The notes under the pieces were generated by a model that searched no databases, had not been told where the DNA came from, and saw only the letters and a list, made by a program, of their open reading frames with translations. From Siphonodentalium dalli (taxonomy: Eukaryota; Mollusca; Scaphopoda; Gadilida; Siphonodentaliidae): 64,000 bases of DNA. Both the position numbers and the translations under genes were made by a program. This document shows, in pieces, positions 57,839 through 64,000 of the stretch; the first letter of the stretch is position 1; each line of letters begins with the position of its first letter. The DNA lies in assembly GCA_032622095.1 (NCBI GenBank), contig CP136065.1:56603949-56667948 (forward strand). Direction: 5' to 3'.

Positions 57839-59605
57839 TATTTAGTAAAGACAGGGTTAAAGTAGACACCTAAACCCCTAAATACCAAAGAATGTAATTA
57901 AAAATAATAATTATTGAAACGATGTGAATTAAGTTGGTAGTAAATTAATTTATCAAAGAAGACAGTGTCCTTCAGTTGGTTTCTCTCAACAAAAACATGT
58001 TATTTTAGACAATAGAGTCTAAATAAAAAGTAGATACATTTTGTATAAACTGACATGTAACGATGAATACATATCTAAATAGCTAAGACCTGTTTGACTA
58101 CAGTATAAGTAACATGGCGCAAACTTAGTACTATATTTCGTCCGAAAACTTATTAAAGCCAGATACAGACAGTGACGTGGCGTCTCTCGATAAAATGCGA
58201 CAGATACACAAACTGCAAATAGTCTATAAAATAGTAAAGGAACTAGCAAAATCCTATTTACGATCTACACTAGCCATAGAGCAAACGATGTGTCTGGTTA
58301 CAACTTTAGACGACCCGGATTTTTTTTTATTCATATCTCTGTAATAAAGAACATTACAAAAAAAACCTTCCGGCTGCAACCAGTGAGTGAAATAAACTTC
58401 CCAAATTAATCACTGACGTTGACCAATATTCGATATTTAAAACTAATTTCCAACTATTTGACCCCTCACCCGCCCCTCCTTTGCACTTCTACATACGCAG
58501 GACAACGAAAAAGCAGCATCCTACACTGTCACAATCGGAATAGATGTAGCGAACTCCGCTCTGGCATTTTTAACAATTATATATCCGTGCTTATACCTGC
58601 GTGCTTCTGTGAAAGTCCAACCGAAGAAGCCTTTCATTTATAATTTAGCTGCCTTTTGTATCAGTCTGAGCGAGCCGCCTTCGCTGATCAATTTACTCGC
58701 GAAAGCCTTCAAATTCGAAGTTCTTTTCGGAATAACATATATCTCGTCCCAACGTATTAAGAAACTGTTCGCTATAATTCAGTATATTGTAGCAACTAAG
58801 CGTTTCGATAACTGAATTAAAAACAAAAATCTATTCACAAGGAAGGACTCAAATTGCTTTAGTATACATGTATGTGAACTACGCAGTAATCTGTACTGAC
58901 TCCCCTTAAGGACCTGCTCCCCCACTCAGCCATCAGTTCTCTATTATTGATCTACCGTATACAGGTACTGCCTTCCAGGGTATCTGACCAACATATATAT
59001 GATGAAAATACCCCTTTGCACAAAACCCTGCTCCGACATTAGTTAAAACGAACAACCACACAAACTCCACCAAATAGCTACCAAATCATCATAACCCATA
59101 TATCAATAAGCTTTGGAAGACACTACACCACATTAAAAATCACAAAATCACGCATGTAAATATGTTCAGCTGTCATCTTCGAAACAGTTTGTATCCTTAA
59201 TTGTTTGTAATGGGAGAGGGGCTTCATAAGTTGAAAAAAATATCCCTTTTGTATTATTATATGCAAATAAAATACGTTTCAATTTAAGTCAAGTGACGTG
59301 GCGACATGGGCGAGGTATCTACATGTACATGCTTTTATTTCTTGATAGGCACATTGAAGGCTCCACACAGTGACCCTGTCTGGAATTAATACTGATAATC
59401 GGTCAATTGCATGTGAAATGGAAGAAGCCATTATTATGTGGCGTGCGTGTGGGGTTATGGAAAGGGATCAATATTTAGAGAAAGTTCACATGAACCCAGC
59501 AATAACAATCATGTCGCAAGCCCAGTCTGGCTATGTCACTCGAATATACAATATATTACACTGTAAATGTTATTATGTAATATTGTTATCTGTGTATAAT
59601 GGAAT
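57839..59605 (+). repeat. 616-bp tandem duplication, right copy, split by an insertion
   Basis: 57839-58182 and 59304-59605 together match the left copy. The break falls at AGTGACGTGGCG. Confidence 0.83.
58183..59291. mobile_element. 1.1-kb insertion with 12-bp target duplication
   Basis: Flanked by direct AGTGACGTGGCG at 58171-58182 and 59292-59303. The uninterrupted counterpart in the left copy (around 57555) lacks the insert, so the pre-insertion state is visible. An AATAAA lies near its right end (AAATAAAATACG, ~59266). No recognisable ORF. A duplication of this length suits target-primed retrotransposition (inference). Confidence 0.8.
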
Positions 59606-60008
59606 AAAATATCCTGTCCCTGTCAGTTCAAGCCTTCCAGTCGATTTGATATTCTTTATCAAGCTGCAAAACATAGTTCAGTCCCCTCGCTACGCTATTT
59701 CTGACCATTACCGCATGTATTTTAGTTCAATTTCTCAGAATAATGCAGATTGAACTATAACCTATACAAAAGTCTCAAAAAATTTCTTCACATTATGTGT
59801 AAGTGCTGGCAGCGGTAAGTCCTGCGTAGGGGACTGAACTCTGCATGGAGCTTGAGACTTTACAGCTACTTCAATAAGAATAGATATGATGGTGGACGTG
59901 TGGTAATGTTTCCGTTTATAAGAGCCCTTACTCGTCAATGCAAACCATTCCAGTCCAAGATCTGACTCATTTAAAATGCTACCGTAATTAATATTTCCCT
60001 TTCTACAG

Positions 60009-60433
60009 CGGCGCTCAGTCTACGTGTGACGCCAACCAACCGCGATGAACGTAAAATAGAACTCGAAATGGGTGGAATCGAGCTTGACGCGGGATACAGC
60101 GGGGACCGAGACGCATACCGCATGCAGACCTTTCCGGATCGTGACGTCATCGTCATCCGGGGAAATTCTCCTGCCGGAGTGTTCTATGGTGTCCAGACAC
60201 TACTTAGTCTGCTCGCTGAATCTGGAGTGGTTCCTTTAGCCGACATCACGGACGCCCCTCGTTACAAATATAGAGGAATCATGCTGGACATCGCTAGAAA
60301 CTTCCACACGGCTGAGGAGATCATTCGAGTGCTGGATGTCATGGCGATGTACAAGTTAAATAAGCTACACCTGCACCTCTCCGACAACGAAGCGTGGCGG
60401 ATTCAAATTCCAGGGCTAGAGGAACTAATTCAG
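60009..60433 (+). CDS. Chitobiase-type beta-N-acetylhexosaminidase (GH20), GH20b and start of catalytic barrel, partial gene
   Basis: This exon runs from the acceptor CCCTTTCTACAG (AG at 60007-60008) to the donor CAG|GTATAT at 60434. Its first two bases complete a codon with the last base of 55589-56269, so the 3,739-bp intron between them is cleanly phase 1; the exon ends at a codon boundary (phase 0). About 142 residues cover the rest of the GH20b domain (PAGVFYGVQTLLSLL) and the first strands of the GH20 barrel: DAPRYKYRGIMLDIARNF, a helix ending MYKLNKLHLHLSDNEAWR, and IPGLEEL. These are the canonical PR-YRG--LD-AR and LNK-H-HLSD-E-WR motifs. The catalytic Asp-Glu pair should be in later exons, which do not appear before 64000, so the gene runs off the window. 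The frame is intact, with no stops or frameshifts. Confidence 0.95.
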
Positions 60434-60743
60434 GTATATTCCATGACGCATAACGTACTTACATTTATTCCACACCCATCGACGCGAAGCACATGTATTC
60501 AACGGAATACGAGCCATTGAATACATATTAGTGTATACCACTAGTGGAATACAAGGCGGAACTATTCTTGTTGACGTTGTCGCCAAGAAAGATGAAGTAC
60601 ATTACGTCAACGTTCCGATTCGGGTGACGCCCCGAAACTTACTGGTTATTCATCAGAGTTAAATCCCAATAAAGGTAGTCATGGTATCAATGAAGGTGAC
60701 AGTAATGGATTTAATTTGTCTGACACAACGGCGTAGAATAAAT

Positions 60744-60906
60744 ACAGAACACAACTTGCATCATAATCTCGAATCTTTTATCGAACTCGTTGCGGACGGC
60801 GCATAGTTACATTTCGCTCGAGCTATGCTCTCGCGAAATATATCCTTGCGCCATCCCCAACTCATTCGATAAAAGATTCTCGATTAAGATGCGCGTTGTG
60901 TTCTGT
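60744..60906. mobile_element. Palindrome in hexosaminidase intron
   Basis: ~62-bp arms (ACAGAACACAAC..., CGAATCTTTTATCGAA) around a GC-rich centre CGCTCGAGCTATGCTC. Confidence 0.85.
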
Positions 60907-61199
60907 CTATGTATCTAAGTTGGCACTATAGCATTGCCATTTGTAAGTTTTGTTTCTATATATCTAAATTGAACATCATAATCTGTGTCTGGGAGTTGAT
61001 TGTATATGCCGGAATTCTCGAACTGTAGATAATGGACATATGAGTTCTCATGCTCCAGGCATAATGGCTGAGAATAAAGCATTATTTATACTAGTTCTAC
61101 TCTACCGGTACTATACGTATAACAAATAAAAATCACGCATACATATACGTGTAGCTCAGTCTGGCTTTATATATAAAGATATATGTGAAAATGTGGTGT

Positions 61200-62440
61200 C
61201 TATATTGTCATGGATGTGTGTATCAGTATACAGCTAGTCGCTGGGTTGTCATGGGTAATGTGTATGTGCAAGTCTGGAGTGTGGATAATGGCCGTGTGTG
61301 CGGGATATTGGTATATCTATTGATGAGGTGTACTGTATATGTATACATGCAGTGACTTTATGGTAATGTGCGGGGTGAATATGTATATGTTGAGTGGCTA
61401 TATGGACATTGGTGTCGCGAGAGGTATACAATGAGTGAGTAAATAGGAATAGAAGTAGTCATAAATGCAGTGTGTGAGTATACAGTGAGTATACATATGT
61501 CCTTGGTGAGGTGTATATGCAAGTCTGGGTATAGGGTATTGTGTTCAGGGTATTGGTATATCTTGAAGGGCTCTATGACCATTGGTGAGGTGTAGATGTA
61601 TACCCGGAGAGACTATATGGCCATGAGTGGGGTGTATATGTATATATTGAGTGGCTATATGGTAATGGGTGTGGCCAATAGGTATAACGGGAGTGACCGT
61701 ATGGCCAATGTTGAGGTGATATGCGGGGTATTGGTATATCTAGGTATGTATGGCCATTGGTGATGTGTTTATGTATAACTGGGGTGACTATATATGCATG
61801 GGTGGGGTTTATATGTACGTCTTGAGTGGCTATATGTCAATATGTGTGCCCAATGGGTGTACAGGGAGCAACAATATGGCCAAATGGTGGGGCGAATATG
61901 TATACAAGGAGTTACTGTATTACAGTATATACAGCGAGTGGCCGAATTGCCATGAGTGAGATGTACATTCAAGCCTGACGTGTATGAATGTCTCTGTGTG
62001 CAGAGTATGGGGATATATAGAAGCTCTGTATGGCCATTGGTGAGGTGTATATGTATAACTGGAATGACTATGGTTATGGTTGCAGTGTATATGTATATAG
62101 TGAGTGGCTATATGGCCACGTGTTTGGAAATATATACACAGGGAGTGATTATATGGCCACTGATGAGGCGAATATCTGTACAAGAAGTGACTGTATGATC
62201 ATCGATGTGGTGAACAAATACACACAGAGTGACCATATAGTCATGGTGAGGTGTAGGGTTATACTTGTTGTGACTGCATTATTGTATAGTCATGTGTGGG
62301 TGTACGGGTATACCACGTGTGGCTGTATGGTCATGCGTGAGGCGTATGTGTATAAAGCGAGTGGCTATACATGGTCATTAGTGTGGTGTTCATGTGTATA
62401 TTGAGTGATTGCATGTTCATGGGTGGGTTGTGCAGGTGTA
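61200..62440 (+). repeat. ~40-45 bp degenerate minisatellite
   Basis: Recurring TATGGCCATTGGTGAGGTGT, then ATATGTATA, then GAGTG(A/G)C over ~1.2 kb, giving many spurious ORFs on both strands. Units vary in length and in the middle section. Confidence 0.85.
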
Positions 62441-64000
62441 CATTTTGGTGACTATCGATTTCCACAATAACTCATGGATATGTTAATTGATAGAGAGGTA
62501 ATTCCAGGGTGTTCCCCGGCATGCTGGCGTGTTATCTGCATAGCGGAGGAAGCAGTTTTCCTGGCATAAGTCAATCAACTTTGATGCCAATGGGTGAGAA
62601 TTTTTGTGTTATTGGGCAGAGTAGCCACATAATATGGCCCATCTCAGTTCAGTTTCAAAGTTCTGCCCATTTCCGTTAAAAACATGGCCAGAATCCCAAA
62701 AGAAGTTTTCGGTAACATTCCATACTGCATCCTTTAGCATGAATGTGTCATGCCGCATAAGGTACTGAGACAACCAGAATAGAACATTTATTTGTTAGTG
62801 AATTATGTTACATATTTTGCCACTTTTCGGAACAGCAGAGAATAATGTTCGGGATATATGTGAAAATTAAACTCTTTTTTGAACCAAATTCGGTAAATTG
62901 AGTAATTTTGCCTAAAATCACCTCAGTGTCACGCATTTAAGACATATCAAAACAATAACAAGAGTTGATACCAAAGATTGTTCCATTTTACTTGAAACAA
63001 ATCGTCTAAACCAGAAAAGTTATTTTTTTGTGCCGATTTTGATGTCAAGTTTGTGATAGAAAATTCCAATAATTCTGGAATGTCAGTGGCTATATACAAT
63101 ACTAACAATCAAGCGAGGTGCATCAGAAATGCTACTATTCAATGTATAAAATACACAGTAGCCAACTGTATTAATTATACCCAAACTTTTAACCGATTGC
63201 ATGACACGCTGGGGCAATATCAACCATTTTTCATATTTTGGCCGTCATTTTGGCAGCCATTGAGTCAGATTGAGTTGGTATATTCATAAGTAATGGTATG
63301 CCTTACTTACAGTGCTCTGTTCTGCCCATTTCGTGTTGAAATATGACCACTATCCCAATGGTGATTTTTGGTGAATTTTTAACCGCGTTCTGTAAAATCG
63401 AACTTTTGAGGGATCACAAGAGAATGGGACCATATGAATGGCACATTTCATTGCTCCAATAATAACGTACATGAAAAGTACAAACAAAGCCACAATTATC
63501 AGTCAGTACCATACAGCAGAAACTGATCTAGAAGTTATTAGTGAAAAAACATCACATTTCCATTCCGGCTTCCATTTTGGCGACCATCTTGGACGCGGAG
63601 TTCTCATTTTACTATGAAAAGTGGAATTGTATCTTAGCTTCCCAAAAATATATACATTTGTATATATATGACAAGATTTTCTCTCTATAATTTGCATCAA
63701 ACTGCATTAGTGACCCCTCCTGAAAAAACTGCGGCCATGTTGGACGCCATCTTGTCTGGTGTCTACATGGCAATTTTTTCGTGTTAACATTGATTCAAAG
63801 TTGAGGCACATCATAAGGAAGAAAACGAGTCGGGTGAAGTTAAATCTTGGCGGGGGGGGGGGCTGGGTAATCTATCCGCTCCTGGACTAGTGTACTTATT
63901 GACAGAGTTAATTGGGGAACGCATGTTCCCATGGCAACTAGGGCCTAAGTGTGGGTATGGTGCAATCTATTTGGGATATATATATAACATTTCAGAGCTG

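Larger units (their letters stand above)
56270..60008 (+). other. Hexosaminidase intron between the CHB_HEX and GH20b exons
   Basis: GTAGGT to CTACAG, phase 1. It contains a TTAA MITE (57049-57240), a 616-bp tandem duplication and an insertion with target duplication (58183-59291). 56300-57040 and 59620-60000 show nothing beyond AT-rich sequence. Confidence 0.88.
60434..64000 (+). other. Hexosaminidase intron 3' of the barrel-start exon, open at window end
   Basis: Starts GTATAT. No further GH20 exon (for example the Asp-Glu active-site exon) is visible before the window ends. It holds a palindrome (60744-60906) and a minisatellite (61200-62440). 62460-64000 is AT-rich with no recognised feature apart from a G-run near 63850. 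Confidence 0.75.

Noticed and set aside
61249-62404. Cluster of ORFs on both strands
   Set aside because: All are products of the 40-45 bp minisatellite.

Overview
This looks like AT-rich nuclear DNA from an animal, most likely a lophotrochozoan and probably a mollusc. The evidence is split genes with GT-AG introns, several decayed non-LTR retrotransposons, tRNA-derived SINEs, many fold-back/MITE palindromes, tandem arrays that end in ACAG microsatellites (a structure known from bivalve Helitron-like 'pearl'/HINE elements), and a TTAGGG-type interstitial telomeric block. I cannot name the species. There are no operons, rRNA genes, CRISPR arrays or convincing functional tRNA genes.

Two host genes can be supported, both on the + strand. 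(1) A small GPI-anchored Ly6/uPAR (three-finger, LU domain) protein of 132 residues is assembled from three short exons: 232-307 (signal peptide), 31898-32026 and 35136-35329. Every junction is GT-AG and phase 1, the spliced frame ends at a stop, and the mature domain has ten cysteines ending in the hallmark Cys-Asn followed by a hydrophobic tail. No single ORF reveals it, because the exons are tiny and its introns (31.6 kb and 3.1 kb) are packed with repeats. (2) The 5' part of a secreted/lysosomal beta-N-acetylhexosaminidase of the chitobiase type (GH20 with CHB_HEX domain) has exons at 55589-56269 and 60009-60433, joined in phase across a 3.7-kb intron. Its signal-peptide exon was not identified, and the exons holding the catalytic Asp-Glu pair lie beyond the window.

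Layout: 1-307 Ly6 5' UTR and exon 1. 308-31897 intron 1, with satellite/HINE arrays at 1.3-2.0, 3.7-5.5 and 22.0-23.2 kb, a composite hairpin element at 2.0 and 18.8 kb, a LINE 3' end with six tandem hairpins plus an 82-bp minisatellite at 14.0-15.7 kb, SINEs, several long palindromes, and a 460-500 bp tandem array that stops just before exon 2. 32027-35135 intron 2, with a frameshifted LINE ORF1 (gag-like) relic that has no reverse transcriptase. 35330-55588 intergenic and repeat-rich: an inverted duplication with coding potential, the inverted-repeat 'CATTCTCTTATATATGCGAG' family, two reverse-transcriptase relics, a fold-back element with an 11-bp target duplication, and interstitial telomeric repeats inside an inverted repeat. 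56270-60008 hexosaminidase intron, with a TTAA MITE and a 616-bp tandem duplication split by a 1.1-kb insertion with a 12-bp target duplication. 60434-64000 next hexosaminidase intron, with a palindrome and a 1.2-kb minisatellite.

The two genes have no evident functional link. The dominant biology of the window is how mobile and tandem DNA has expanded the introns of ordinary genes.
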